64,000 nt of DNA from Mycogone perniciosa (lineage: Eukaryota > Ascomycota > Sordariomycetes > Hypocreales > Hypocreaceae): positions 496,001-560,000 of the forward strand of contig JAOALB010000002.1 of assembly GCA_025331125.1 (NCBI GenBank). Direction: 5' to 3'. Shown in pieces: positions 45,641-58,017 of this stretch. The notes under the pieces are model-generated. The model had not been told where the DNA came from, ran no database searches, and saw only the letters and a program-made list of their open reading frames with translations. The translations under genes were made by a program, and so were the position numbers. How positions within the stretch are numbered: the stretch's first letter is position 1; every line of letters begins with the position of its first letter.

Positions 45641-46821
45641 TGGTGAAGAACCGAATTATCAGATCAACTATGCCATATGTGGCACATAACCAACCATATT
45701 TTTCCTATCTCTCTACGACAAATATCACGGGACTCGACGATCGCAACGAATTTTTTCATATGTATGATTTTGGGCATGGCATTTTTGCATGACGGTTGGG
45801 GTAGCCATATTTACACTATCGGAAATTGGAGCATATACGGCGACATTATGTTGTTTGGATTCCCTGTGCTAGACAGGTCTCAGATTTGAACGAATTTGGC
45901 GCCTGAGACCTTTGTCAGGATTTGTACGTCCGGAATGACACCACCAATGGCCTATGACAGGGCCGTTGTGGTCTTACCGGGTCTATGTGCGTGTGCTCTG
46001 CGGTTCCAAGTCGCATTCGGGCAGCCATATGAGGTGACATTCATATGGCAACCAAGTGCAACATGCTGTGGGCCGAGGCCCGGGACACGGAGCTGGCATC
46101 GATTATGCGGTGCTGAAAAGCACGCTGTAGTACATAGCAGTAGCAGTGAGAAAAGAGGCTTTATGTGGGTAGATAAAAAAAAGTACGATGTAGCTTAAAT
46201 CTAGAGAGAGTGACAAGCTTGAATTGGACGAGCACGCCTACCCAACCAGTGCCCAATGTGATCTCCATGGATGTTGTAAGTGGCTGGCCATGTTATTGTA
46301 GGCTTGGTCTAGACAACAGTCGACTCATGGGCTCATGAGACGTGTACGTCATACAACAGACAGGTTATTTACACATCCCAGTGGCCTGTTGCACGATAGT
46401 AGATGGCCAGACATGTGCATAAAATACCTTCATTTTTTTATATATTTCTTTACCCGCATAACATAAGATGCCTGATTACAAATAGCATGGGCAACGCTGG
46501 TACGAGATGGTAAAGGCATCCGAAAACCGGGTTATGCCTGAATATGACAAGGTCTTTTTCTGTTTCTTTCTTTTCCCTCCCTCGGGTTTTCCGCTTTTCC
46601 CCAAACAATGACGCCATCTGGATGAGGATGCCTAAAGGGAAGCAAGCACGCTCTCATGTCGTCTGCACCTCATAGCTAACGAAAAGGAGATATATAAAGG
46701 TGACGAGGGAAAAAAAAGGAGGTATATAAAGAGGAGATTGGCGGATGAATGTGTCAGCCATGAGGTGCGGACAGACTATGCAGGCTGCTGAAGTTCGTGA
46801 TGAGATGACGGTGTTGGGGTC
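45641..46821. other. Intergenic region, 1.2 kb
   Basis: Lies between the unknown-protein stop and the bfr1 stop (convergent). No gene seen; probably two 3' untranslated regions. It contains several CATATG/ATATGGCA-like words (46027-46050) and an AT-rich run near 46430-46450. Confidence 0.5.
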
Positions 46822-48390
46822 TTATGATGACTCCTGCTTGTCCTCGATGGAGGTCTCCTTGAGGTCTGAGGCGACTTCGTCGACCTTGTCCTCGTCGGCA
46901 CCGTTCTTCTCAATCTCCTCGAGCTTCTTCTTGGCCTTCTCGATGTTCTGTAAAATCGCACGGTTAGCTTTCCACATGTCACGATTCAGGGGGTCTGCTA
47001 TGGAAGAAACTCACCCGTTCAGTCTGAGCAATCTGGTCGTCCTTCCAGTGCTCAAGCTTGGCCTTGACCTTCTCAATAACGCCGGGGACATCAGCGCTGC
47101 TCATGGGAGGATCGACGTTGAGGAAAGTGCAGTCCTCAACAACAGAGGGCGGGCAGTTGAAGCCCTTCTGAACAGCGCTGACGCCGCCCTTCTTACCCTT
47201 CTTACCCTTGGACACGGCGGGGAGGTAGTCATCATCGCGATCCTCCTTGCGGACCAACTTGAAGCCCTTAAGACCAGACTCGTCGACAGTTCGCTGCACC
47301 TGGGCACCAAGGCCGGTGTTGGCCAGAAGAGGGCCCTTTTCGGCCTTGTGGTTAGGGTCGAGGAACTGCAGGAGGCTGTTGGCACGTCGAATCTCATCAA
47401 GGTAAGCCGGCTCGCTAGCCTCGGCGAGAACACGCTCAGCATCGGCCTTCTTGCGCTCCTGGACATAACGCTCGCGCTCGGCCCTCTGGCGCTCCCTCTG
47501 CTTCTCGCGGGCCTCGCGCTCATAGGCCTGGAAGGCCTTCTTTTGGCCGTAGTAGTCATCCTTGAGCTTGCGAATGGCGGTGAACTTCTCCTGCTGCTCA
47601 GCCTGCAGCTTGGTTCGCTCATCTCGCAGGGTGGACAGGCTCTTGTAGGCCTCGTCCTGTTCGGCCTTGATGGTGTCCAGCTCAGCCTGGATGGTGTTGT
47701 ACTGCTCCGACAGGGCCTTCTGTTCCGGGTCCTCCATGGAGTCCTTGATCTCCTTGATCTTGGCACGCAGGTCGTCGATCTGCTTCTGGGACTCGTCAAA
47801 CTGGCCAAAGTTCTTGCGCACCTTGCGGAGGCTGGAGATGTCAGAGAGGGCCTTCTTCTCGTCGACGAGCTTCATGGTGCCCGAGCTGACCTGCTTCTCG
47901 AGGCTGTCAATCTGGCGGTCGACATCCTCAGCGCTCTTGTAGGGGATCTTGGCCTTGGACGCCTTCTGCTCGGTGATACGGCTGCGGAGCTGCTCGTCCA
48001 GGCGCTTGATCTGGTCCAGCTTAGAGGTGCGGGCATTCTTGCCGCCGGCCTGCTTCTGGCGGATCTCGTTGGCCTGAGCAATGAGTTCCTGGCGGCGCTT
48101 CTGGGTCGGGCTAGGTTGGTCCTTGTTCTTGTTGGGCATGGCAATGTCGATCCTGGCCTTGATGGCGTTCTACATGCCGCATGTTAGTCGGACCATGTCA
48201 TGTCATGATCTCCTCATCCGGCCAGATACCAGGAATCATGGGAATGGAGACATACGAATCGGTCCATGGAAGCCTTGTGCGCCTTCTCAGCCTTGGCGAG
48301 TTCCTCCTTAAAGACATTCTCATCAGGTCGAGTCGGGCGAGTGGTTGGCGCAGAAGCCGCCTCAGCGGCAGCAGCAGCGGGAGCGGCCAT
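46822..48390 (-). CDS. bfr1: mRNP-associated nuclear segregation protein Bfr1
   Basis: Exons 48390-48256, 48169-47015 and 46947-46822 give 471 residues. The Ala/Thr-rich start (MAAPAAAAAEAAS) is followed by a strongly charged, almost continuous coiled coil, with runs such as KLKDDYYGQKKAFQAYEREA and REKQRERQRAERERYVQERK. A conserved C-terminal part (ANSLLQFLDPN, FNCPPSVVEDCTFLNVDPP) and an acidic tail end the protein. Bfr1 in yeast binds polysomal mRNAs at the ER and affects ploidy and brefeldin A resistance. The length and the central domain match it. An upstream in-frame ATG at 48417 would add nine residues; the ATG at 48390 looks more natural. It shares a 717-base divergent promoter with rpb5. 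Confidence 0.93.
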
Positions 48391-49107
48391 TGTGCTGGTT
48401 AGAGAAGTCAGATCCAAGATGTCCAGAGCAGAGAAGGACAGTCCAAGCCGTCGCTATCTCCTCGTTGGAGGATATAAGGGAAGATACGAGTAAGAGTGGT
48501 GGGAACAAAGCGGACAAGCAGGTGGTGCAAGTGTAAAAAAGCCAGAATCCAACAAGACACCCACCAATATTAGATCGGTGAATTGCCACAAAAATTCCAT
48601 TTCGCACCACGTTTTGCTTAGTGGTCTCGGGGCCCACCCTAAAAAAAAAGCCACAGGGAGGGGGCCAAGATCCCAGAAGGGCCATTGTGTGAGGACGGGT
48701 GCTGCAACTCAGGGCCATTGTCGCTGCTGTGCTGCCACCCTTCAGTGTGGATAGCGGGTGTAGGGGTCCGGCTTGCCATGCTTCAGTGGCTCTTTGGGGC
48801 CCTTTTGGCGGGGGCGCTGTTTTAACCTTCAGAAGCTCCAGCAGCTTCCATCAAGATCCCGCGACCTCAGCGGCCCGAAAGAAATGGAAGGGAAAAAAGT
48901 ACGTACCGATCACATGACCTCTCTCTATCAATTTTGGGTCCATCCAGTCAAGGCCATGCAAGGCTGAACAAACAATTTTCGACGACGCCTGCCGATCTCC
49001 TTCTCAACGAACACTCGATAGACACACCATAGACTGCGCCGGCGTCCTATCTTTCTCTCCCCTCCGCATATCGATTCCGCACCCAAGAAGATCTGATTTA
49101 TAACAAG
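48391..49107. promoter_or_regulatory. Shared divergent promoter of bfr1 and rpb5
   Basis: 717 bases separate the two start codons. There is a GGGGCCCA word at about 48628 and a GGGGCCCTTTTGGCG block at about 48797-48811, but no clear TATA box close to either gene. Both genes are growth-related, so co-regulation is plausible. Confidence 0.45.
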
Positions 49108-49978
49108 ATGGAGGATTTGCCCAACGATGCCAAGTCAAAGGAGGTGGTGCGACTCTGGCGCGCGTGGAAGACGGTGCATGAGATGGTGGCAGATCGGGTA
49201 TGTGTGCATCTTCGTCTCGCGATTCCGTCGCCCGCTTTTTTCTCTGGTGGTACTGGATGTTTGCATTCCCTGGAGGCTAATTCTTGAATTAGGAGTATGA
49301 ACTTGCCGAGGACGAAGTCAGCATCTCCCTAGACCGGTTTCGCGACGAATACTGCCACCCCGATGGATCTGTGAAGTACGACATTCCTTCTCCCTCCGCC
49401 TCTTGACTATTTTCCTTTCGTTCGTCTTGATGGCTAACTCTTGTTTCTCCAGCCGCGCCAAACTCCAATTCTCAGCTCGTCCTAGCGACTCCATGCTCCG
49501 CAAGCACACCCCTCCTCCCACGCCCTCCAACCCCGACCCCGTGCCCGACTGCGGCCCCATCTGGGTCGAGTTTCTCACCGATAAGCAATTCGGCGTCGGC
49601 CAGATCCGCCAATTTGCAAAGTACACCATCTCCAACAACTACAAAACCGGCATCATGGTCACCCACGTGCCCCTCTCGCCTGCCGCGCGCAAGTCCCTCG
49701 CCAGCGTCGAGAACCTCGCCAAGATTGAGTGCTTCCTCGAGGATGACCTGCTCGTCAACATCACGCATCACGAACTCGTTCCCAGACATGTCTTGCTTTC
49801 CAAGGAGGAGAAGATTGCTCTGTTGAAGAGGTATCGTCTCAAGGAGACGCAGCTGCCTCGCCTTTTGCAGAAGGATCCCGTGGCGCGGTATTTGGGACTC
49901 AAGAGAGGTCAGGTTGTCAAAATTATCCGAGTCAGCGAGACGGCTGGTAGATATGCCAGTTACCGATTGTGCGTTTAA
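49108..49978 (+). CDS. rpb5: RNA polymerase subunit Rpb5 (RPABC1)
   Basis: Exons 49108-49197, 49293-49375 and 49453-49978 give 232 residues. The N-terminal half (VRLWRAWKTVHEMVADR, then EYELAEDEVSISLDRFRDEY) is the eukaryote-specific jaw domain. The C-terminal assembly domain is near-universal, with HELVPRHVLLSKEEK, LPRLLQKDPVARYLGLKRGQ and VVKIIRVSETAGRYASYR. Rpb5 is shared by RNA polymerases I, II and III and contacts downstream DNA. The protein ends YRLCV, slightly longer than the usual YRL(C)V ending or equal to it. A Pro-rich HTPPPTPSNPDPVPDCG stretch before the second half is typical of fungal homologues. The gene is complete. Confidence 0.96.
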
Positions 49979-50916
49979 GTTTTGTTTAGGCCTTGAAGAA
50001 GTGGGAGGGAAGCGGACTGGTGGGTGAGGTGAGGTGTATGTAGAGAATGAATCAGGGACGGTCATGAGGGAGGCGTCTGAATCTTGTATTTGGGCTGTAA
50101 AAGCTGGCGTTTTTTTGGTAAATCCTGATTGGAATCATGATCTAGATATATAGGAGCAAGGTTGAATGGCAGAAATAATTTGACAAGTATTACTTATTTA
50201 TACTTGGCAGCATAACGGGGAGCACTTCTATGAAGACTCAGACACGGAACCTCAAGTACGAGTAGCAGGATAAGCACGCATATGGCATCTCGTTAAATCA
50301 TTGTCTTGAAAAATTCATCACATCAATTGTTGACCGCTATGTCCTCCCTCCAGAGCCCAAAATATCCCCTCAAGGGACATGTAACCTTCCTCCATGAGCC
50401 CATGATGATCTTCAACACTGTGTCCATAAAAAGGCAGCAACTGCCGGGGTATATGCAAATGAGATAGCCTCCCGCCCACATGCCTCCATCCGTAAACAAA
50501 AGGGAAGGGGTAATATAAAGTAAAAGAAAATCTCTCCAGAGCCTATTCAGGCACGGCGTCCACAGTCCGAGAAGCAGAGGGAAAAGGTCGGGCTCAATAC
50601 CCAGAAATATTAATGCTTGAAAACAGCCAAGCCCACTCTACCAAGGCTAGGCCGACTCGACGGTTGAAGAAGAAAAGATGAAGAGGAATATATGTATATA
50701 TGCGGTGGTGATTTGTGAACGCCTTGCCCGAAAGGTGATATCTAGAAAAGGTAGCAAAGAAACCACGAGGGGGGTAGTATCCTTGGGAAATCAGAAATGT
50801 AGTCGTGATACATGGTCATACATTAGGTCGTAAATGTTGCAGAAACTGGCAAAGGGGTATGGTTGTCGTGGAAAGACTCGGGAAAATGTCGTGGTAATAA
50901 ATAAAGAGAGCAAGTC
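49979..50916. other. Convergent 3' region
   Basis: About 940 bases between rpb5 and the rhodopsin-family gene with no supported frame. It probably contains both 3' untranslated regions. TATATGTATATATG at about 50688-50701 is the only obvious AT-rich feature. Confidence 0.5.
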
Positions 50917-52437
50917 TCACTTCAAGAGGCCGCCAGGGTCACTGATAAAGAGATCCTGGCCTGCACTCCAGCCAGAAGGATGTTCATAACGAGACTGTGG
51001 TATGGGTTGTAATTCGGTCCCTGTCGTGGACTTTGTCCGAGTGGTTTTCGGCCCCAGGAGACCGCCAAGATCTTGCAAAAGTGCCGTTGAACCACGTCGC
51101 ACACCATTTGCGCTGGCCGTCTTGGATGCGGAGGGGAAAGTATGAGGAGAGTTTGGGTCGATGGTGGAGGAGGTAGTATTGCTCTCTCGTCGGTAGCTCC
51201 CACTACTCGTGCCGACCGACTCCTCTAGCAATCCACCAACATCGAATAGTGAGAGCTTCCTTGAAGCGAGGTTTAATTGCGCATCGCGATCACGATCTGC
51301 GCTGAGAGGGGCGTACATTGGAGTAAGTGTATATAGGTCTGATAGTGGGCTGTCTGACTGCTCACGCGGTCTAGAGCCAACAGCCATCCCGGCATCCCTG
51401 AAAAGGTCTTCGTCGCTGTCATATGGCTGATACAGAGTCACTCGCCGGGGATTGCTTGCTCGGTCAAAGGAATCAGCAGCCGTAGAGGTGCGCCGGAACT
51501 TCTGCTTCTTTAAGCCCCGGTCTCGAACAAAAGACCCCAGAACCAGCGCATTGGCGGATGCCGTAGCAAAAATCAGCTCGACCGAAGCCAGAAGTGACCG
51601 GTATTGTTGCGAGCCATGTTCATCGATGATGTGCGGCACTCGGTAGAGGGTGACACCAACAACCGATAGACTGAGTGAAAACAGCAAGACGAGCTGAATC
51701 TTCCTGGGAAGTGTCATATGGCTCTGGATAATAATGGGTATGGGGAAGATGACGAGCATCAAGTCCGTCAGGACATTGCAGGTGGCCATGGTAATCAATT
51801 GAACATAGCCTTGTCGACACTGGCCACCAGGATCGGGCAGGACTTGCCAGTAATGCCTAAAAGGGCGGCACTCGACGAGATCACTGACGATGACGGCTAC
51901 AAAAGTGACAGCAAGGGTCCAGCGAATTGCGACCAAGGTGGTCTCATGGTATCGCTGCCAGGTCAAATCGGTGAGGCGCTTTAGAAATTCGAGTATTGTG
52001 CCCTTGAGAATCCATAGCCTGTGGTGAGCCAGTGTGAGCATGCGTTGATACTGTCCAGCACGGATATTCCCATCTGAGATTGGGGGAGCGCAAGCCACTT
52101 ACGTTGCAGCGTACAGCGCGCGGCTGGCCAAGACCAAACCGCTAGCAATGGCCTTCTCATCCAACTGCCTATGCGTGAGGGTGATTCCGGTGAGGTCGAC
52201 GTTGTTGGTGCCATAGACCAGAATGAAGTGGACACAGCACATGCGCAGGAACAGCGGGATCAAGGCCAAGGCAGCAAATCTGTCCTCGGAAAACAGCCTT
52301 TCGGTTCGAATAAAACGGCCAACGATGCGAAGAAGGATCATGAAGGCGCAGAAGGACGTGGCCCACCAGCACACGAGCAAGGTGGGCTTGCTCTCTCTGA
52401 ACTCTCGCAGGGCCGGGGGGTCGGAATAGAGGCTCAT
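50917..52437 (-). CDS. Fungal rhodopsin-domain integral membrane protein
   Basis: Exons 52437-52103 and 52018-50917 give 478 residues. Seven hydrophobic segments lie within the first 280 residues (for example LLVCWWATSFCAFMILLRIV, then WTLAVTFVAVIVSDLV and VLTDLMLVIFPIPIII). Between them are the family blocks CRPFRHYW and LVLGSFVRDRGL. This is the fungus-specific rhodopsin/PTH11-related domain; a cysteine-rich CFEM domain is absent. The last 190 residues are cytosolic and Ser/Arg-rich and contain three copies of D-x-G-G-L-L, the third almost at the C-terminus (D-P-G-G-L-L-K). Members are thought to be G-protein-coupled-like receptors, but ligands are unknown, and the assignment is by pattern only. 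Confidence 0.87.
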
Positions 52438-55030
52438 GGCGGGAGAGCTGAAGGAGTCCGCGCCCGTCGACCTCCGCGGAGGGCTCGACGAGCGAGGAGA
52501 CGGTTCGTGTCTATATCGTCGAGTTCGCAGGTGCGTAGTTGGCGAGAAAGGCGGCGACGCTTATGCTGATGCTGGCGATGCCGGGAGGCGCTGAACGTTG
52601 CCGAAACGCACGCGCCACAGAGCCGTTGTCCAGAAGGCTTAGGAGGGCATGAGGCTGCTGTTGCAGCGGGCTGCGGCGCTGTGGCGGGAAACCGGTGGTA
52701 ACGGGTAGCGGGCGTTGGAGGGGTCGCGGTCGCTGCATCAACGCTGTTGATGCCTATGAATCCTATAACGGCGGTAGCGACAGAAGCATCGGGGTCGAGG
52801 AGGAAGAGGGAAAATCGAAATGCTGCAAAAGGGCCTTGGGGGCGATGCAACGGCTGCACAGGAGGAATGCGGAAGAGGAAAGCGGAAAAGAGAATCGCAC
52901 CGCTCCTCGGATGGGGGGGACGGAATGATGTATGTATATATGTCCGAGTATGAACAGTCCGGGCAGGCAAGGATGCGCTCGCTTTGATAAGAAGCGGAAT
53001 AAGAAGGATTGTGGCTGGCAGGCAAAATCGACAATCGTTCGTAGGTACTCCGTACGAAGCATCAATTGCCCGTAGCAGCTAATAGGCCTGCTCGGATCGC
53101 ACTAGCAGCATGTGCGAGAGGTGAGAAGCCCTCCAACATGCCTCAGTGCTGAGATGGCGCCGATGCCTGTGTCAGAGTCAGAGAGGGTGCCTAGGGGTGT
53201 TTGACTTGACACTGGGGGCGCGGCTCTAAGCCCAGGACGGACAGTCAAGGCTACAAACCACGCATGTAACGCCGTCGGAGCCCTTGTCAGAGCCCTTGTC
53301 CGGGGTCGAACTCGCGTGGCTCTCAAAGGGACGGCCTTTTGGGGCCTTCTTTGGGGCCTCTTTGGGGGGACACTAGTCGAGAAGCTCCAATGCTTTCCAC
53401 CGTTACAAGCTTGGTCTGGGGTGAATTACTGGATCCAGAAGTCGAGCAGGGGTTGTTCCGGTGGCGTTGCATGATTATGTACATACTAAGATAGCAGTAC
53501 TACATAGTACTCCGTAGTAGCAGTAGTAGCAGTGCTCCGTACTCCATAGCAGTTGAAGGAAAGCAGAAGAGAGAGAGAGAGAGACCCGGAAAATGCGATG
53601 AACGGGGGGAAATACAATATTGCGCATGTGATACAAGTTGTGCAGCAGCCCCCGCTGCAATCCACCACTCTGCTATTGGATGTTTTGGGCTGGGGATACA
53701 TGACGAGGTATTAGGTACTACTGCGACGAAGTACTATCATCAAGAATTAATTTACAAGATAAGACTTGTCTTTCAGCCACGATGATACTTACGGATGAAA
53801 TGATGTGATACTAAAAATATCCGTCCCAGTGGCATCAGCATGCCAGTTGGGTCTTGTCCGTGCCAGTACGGAGTACTTTGGAACATGGCCGAAACTCAAA
53901 GGGAAGAGTTTTATCCTTTGATGGGGGGGAGTACTATTACTCTTACTACTACTACTATTATTATTACCGCCAGCTTGGGGAAAGGCCAAGACTCCGTACG
54001 CACGCAGCTGTTAGGTGTGTCACCTGCAGCACAGAGGTGGGCATTCGCATATGCAAAGTAACTACTCCGTACGGGCTATTATTATTGGCATCTATGCATG
54101 TCTCTCTTGTTGCTGGTGGCCCCAATTCCTGACAGCCGCTAATTTCATTGTACATACAAGTAGTACTCCGTACTTCGTACCTATCGACAGGTTATTATTA
54201 CCGAACCTCTTTTACGAGTCGGTATATGACACGGCGGCAAATAGTAGCAGCTGAACCATTCATGACGCCCCGTTTCTGTGCGTATCCCTAATGGTGGCCA
54301 AACTCCGCAGTCGTCCAGCCCTGGCAATTTTGGGCTGGGCTTGGCCACGAGGCAGCGCGGGAGGTGGCCAAAGCTGCTGGAGCATGACGTCCAGCAATAG
54401 TCTTTGGACGGCCGTTATTATTCGGCGCCACTGGAATGACGCTGATTAATAAGTGTCCTGATAACGAGACGCGTACTTCGTACTCCGTATAGTACGCTGC
54501 AATGCCCAAGGTAGTATCTAGTCTACCAGATATCTGTTGACGGCCCTTTCAATTACTGTTGATTAGTTGCATTAGTTGCTTGTATGTTGTACTCGTAATA
54601 TGCAATTTGCAGAGCGGCTAATGTTTCATTGTACTCCGTAGTAGTACTCATACTCCGTACGAGGGCATTATGATTATCGGCATGCCTTTTTTTTCGTATC
54701 CGGAGTTAAGAAAAAATGCTAATACGACGGAGTACTACTACTATAATCAAATCAATACGTGGCGATCCCAGAGCAATGAGAGCGAGGAAAGCAAGGAAAG
54801 GAACAGCCCATCCCTCCAGACCCATTGTGATGGATTTCTTGCAGTTGCCACCCACAGCTGAACAATGAGTCTGGTCATGGCATTGCGGTGAACCACACTG
54901 ATGAGTGCATGGATGCAGCTCGGTAGCCGGCATGTAAGCAACGGGAATCAGACATTTACTAGTGGCTGACGGTCAAAACGGATAATATGTCGGTATAACT
55001 CCTGGCAGAGCTCCGCAACGATACTACCTG

Positions 55031-55052
55031 TACGGAGTAATGGTACTCCGTA
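55031..55052. repeat. Inverted pair of the dispersed word
   Basis: TACGGAGTA (55031-55039) and TACTCCGTA (55044-55052) face each other with a 4-base spacer and can form a 9-bp hairpin stem. Confidence 0.85.
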
Positions 55053-56163
55053 GTAATACCTCGTACTCGTGAGTAACGAATCGCTTCTCGAGTGCTCGCG
55101 GCGTTCTTATCTTGCCGCACCTGCATTTGCCTCACACCCAAACGCCGTAGATTACGGAGTACTCCGGACGAGTATGTACATACATTCCCAAAAAGAAGAG
55201 AAAAATATCGACAGTCTGGAGTACTTTCTAGGTAGGTAGAGTAGACACCCTCTTTGGATAGCCTTGCTTGGCCAGGCAACAGTATTCTTTCGTAGTACGG
55301 AGTACATGAAGCATTTTTCGCATTTTTGGAGCGCATGTTGGCTGCAGATCCGTCAGATCCATTGCAATGCGGTGTCCAGTTGGTAAATCCCGCTATGATT
55401 CACTGGGCTAGTAGGCGGTGTGGGCTCTTGACTGTCCGTACTCCGTACACGTCCTACACCCATTTTGTGCTATCTTCGCCTAGCCTGCCTATCACAGTAC
55501 AGGACGGGTCAAGCCAGCCAGCCACTTATGCGACGGTCATATTGACCCGAGACTTGGTGCTGATCATCAACCTTATCATCCGCCATGTCTGTCTCACTGC
55601 CACCCGCTCAGGGTCGCACTGCGTCAGATCCATCAGCCTCGTCTGTACTCACTCGTGCGTACGAAGCACGAAGTACTCCGTAGTACCACCAGCATTCACG
55701 ATTGTCTCTCCTAGGCGCCGCACGTGACCACCAAGGTTGAAAACGGGCGCTGCTGCTCGATGCATGTCGACTTGGCAGCCCTGACGATGCCCGAGTATGG
55801 AGAGTCGGCCTGGGGAAAAGGCTTGGAAGCCTTGCGAGGTTGCGCACATCCTCATCTGATTCGATAAAGTAAAGCGCCACCGAGGTCAGGCACAAGAGTT
55901 GTTGCGAGCCCACCAGTTCATGCCAATATCTGATGTGGCACGCGAAGTTACGGAGTACTCTTCTTGTTGTTGGTTGACTCCCAGGCATCTACGAGTACGA
56001 AGTACATATGTACATAACTTAGTACCTTATGTACGGAGTATGTCTGTCCAACAAGGACCACTGCATTCCGTGCCAGCCAGCATGGTCAGCACACCATCAG
56101 GTCCCTCCTCGTTCGAGGCAACTTTGCAGCTTTTCGAGTTCAAATCATACTCGTAAAGGGTAT

Positions 56164-56189
56164 GTACTCCGCCGTACTATACGGAGTAC
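56164..56189. repeat. Inverted pair of the dispersed word
   Basis: GTACTCCG and CGGAGTAC are separated by 10 bases, giving an 8-bp stem. This is one of several hairpin-type arrangements of the motif. Confidence 0.85.
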
Positions 56190-58017
56190 ATATGATGGGA
56201 TGGATTGACAAGGCGAGCTCCTTCGCCATCTGCATCGGCTATGCTGGCGCCACTCCGCTCTCGTTGTACAAACCACCACGAGTACGCCTCAACTTTCCCC
56301 TTCCCAGAGATCCTCCGTCTCCATCCCAGCATGCTGGTGCCTCGCCTGCACCCGCCAAATCAACAGTGGAACAACCCCAAAATCACTCTTGGCTTGTTGC
56401 ACTAGTGAGTGGTCCATTCACATGGAGGGTACTCGCTCTGGGCCTCGGTGAACGGCCTGGTACTAGGCGTCCCCTCTGACATCCATGTACGGAGCAGTAC
56501 TCCTACTACTCTTAGTATGGAGCTTGAGCGGCGCGATAAATAACCTCAAAATGAACCTAGTCCTCTGGGTGCGTCCCATCTCATCTGCATGTTACTCATA
56601 ATGCATGTCCAACCGGGCTCCATTCATTATGTGCATGCATGCATGAGAGAGAGAGAGAAAAAATTCTACGACTTCGTTCCCGAGCACCCGAGTTGCTTCG
56701 GATCGTTGCACAGCATGATAGAATGAGACCCGTCACACGCTCTGAGCCCAACAAGCACAGTTGGTACAGCCCTGCCCTGCTTCAAGCCTGCTTCAAAGCC
56801 GGCTGATCATGGTCCTTGCCTTCCATCGCCTAGCTACCGATAACTTCCGACTCTAGGTCTCGACCTTCCAACCACCCTGTGGTACGTGCATTCGATGCGG
56901 AGCACGGAGACTTAGTTGTGAGATCATTTTTCCTTCACAGCTCAAACGACACCAAATACATAGTGGCAGCACAAGCCAACACAAGGGAACGGCCCTAAAC
57001 TCAATTCCTTGCCCGTTGCCCATATACGAAGTGCTATGTCCAGTTGAGGAGACCCAACACTTCGACTGCCGTCACAACCTTGCAATGCTACTACTACTAC
57101 TCCGTACTCCGTACAACTACTACTATCAATTGCCACTTGGACCTTGGAGCGTCGAAGAAATAGACAGAAATAGCCCCCAACCGATTCCTACGGGCAGCAG
57201 CTAAACGCCACCAACCACAACTTAATCAATGTCAGCATCATGTCAACGGGGTTTACTGATTTCACATCCGGTGTTCGGTGTTATTGCTTTCCCACTGAAC
57301 CAACGGCGCAATATGCACTCATCCACTCTCGACTCTGGTGGAACACCATTATTCTGCATTCTGCGGTATTAATCTGGAAAATGGACTAATACTACTGCTA
57401 ATAAAAGCCAGGCCTAGTGGCTAATATCTCTTCACCCTACCCTGGAAACCTGCATGAAGAAAAAAAATACGAGTAGCATGCACCTCGATCCATCTGCCAA
57501 TACTCCGTGCCACACTAAAGGAAGAACAGGAGGCTAGGGGTGCATACTCGAGATTACGTGCGAATTCATGTGCGACTATCTGTGTATTTGCATCTGGTAC
57601 TACTACTACTCAATCTGCTCAAAACATCGCTAAAGATAGAACCTGGCTTCCAAGGTTCATCACATCGTCAATGCTCTGGGGTAAAGGACCAAGGCAGATC
57701 ATCCCCAAGGCCCAAGACCTGTCACCTCCACCACGCCTTTTAGCTGGAGCCAAAGGACGCAATTCCCCTTGTGATTCGTGATCCTATCCCGTGCTCTTAC
57801 GTACTTTGTTTATCCTGGCAGGGTGTCGTCAAGGGTATCTCTGGCCCTAGCGTGGTCCGGGTGTCGGCTCCTGAGTGGTATAGATTTTCAACGGCGCGAA
57901 ATCGCATCTTGACTATTGACATTGACAGACAGCGGGCATGGTCAGCTAGCCTCATTGCCATCTTCGACTTGTTGACCAATATCCCGAGGCTCTAGTACTA
58001 TACGTCGTACTCCGTAT

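Larger units (their letters stand above)
52438..58017. other. Gene-poor island 2 (5.6 kb)
   Basis: No coding gene supported. Open frames on the minus strand at 52434-52970 are Ala/Pro/Arg-rich and look like leader or chance frames. From 53.0 to 58.0 kb the DNA is dense with the GTACTCCGTAC/GTACGGAGTAC word (more than twenty copies by eye) and has a GA run at 53568-53584. Composition is like island 1: unique-looking, not clearly AT-rich, with no terminal repeats. Confidence 0.5.

Noticed and set aside
46745..48187. 480-codon plus-strand frame opposite bfr1
   Set aside because: It is the antisense shadow of the coiled-coil gene: Leu/Val-rich residues come from reverse-complemented Lys/Glu/Gln codons. 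Bfr1 has correct introns and family motifs.
52434..52970. 178-codon minus-strand frame upstream of the rhodopsin-family gene
   Set aside because: Arg/Ala/Pro-rich without a domain; it runs through the likely promoter and leader of that gene.
53260..53330. Possible tRNA gene suggested by a GGGTCGAACTCGCG run
   Set aside because: No matching acceptor, D-arm and anticodon stems could be placed on either strand.
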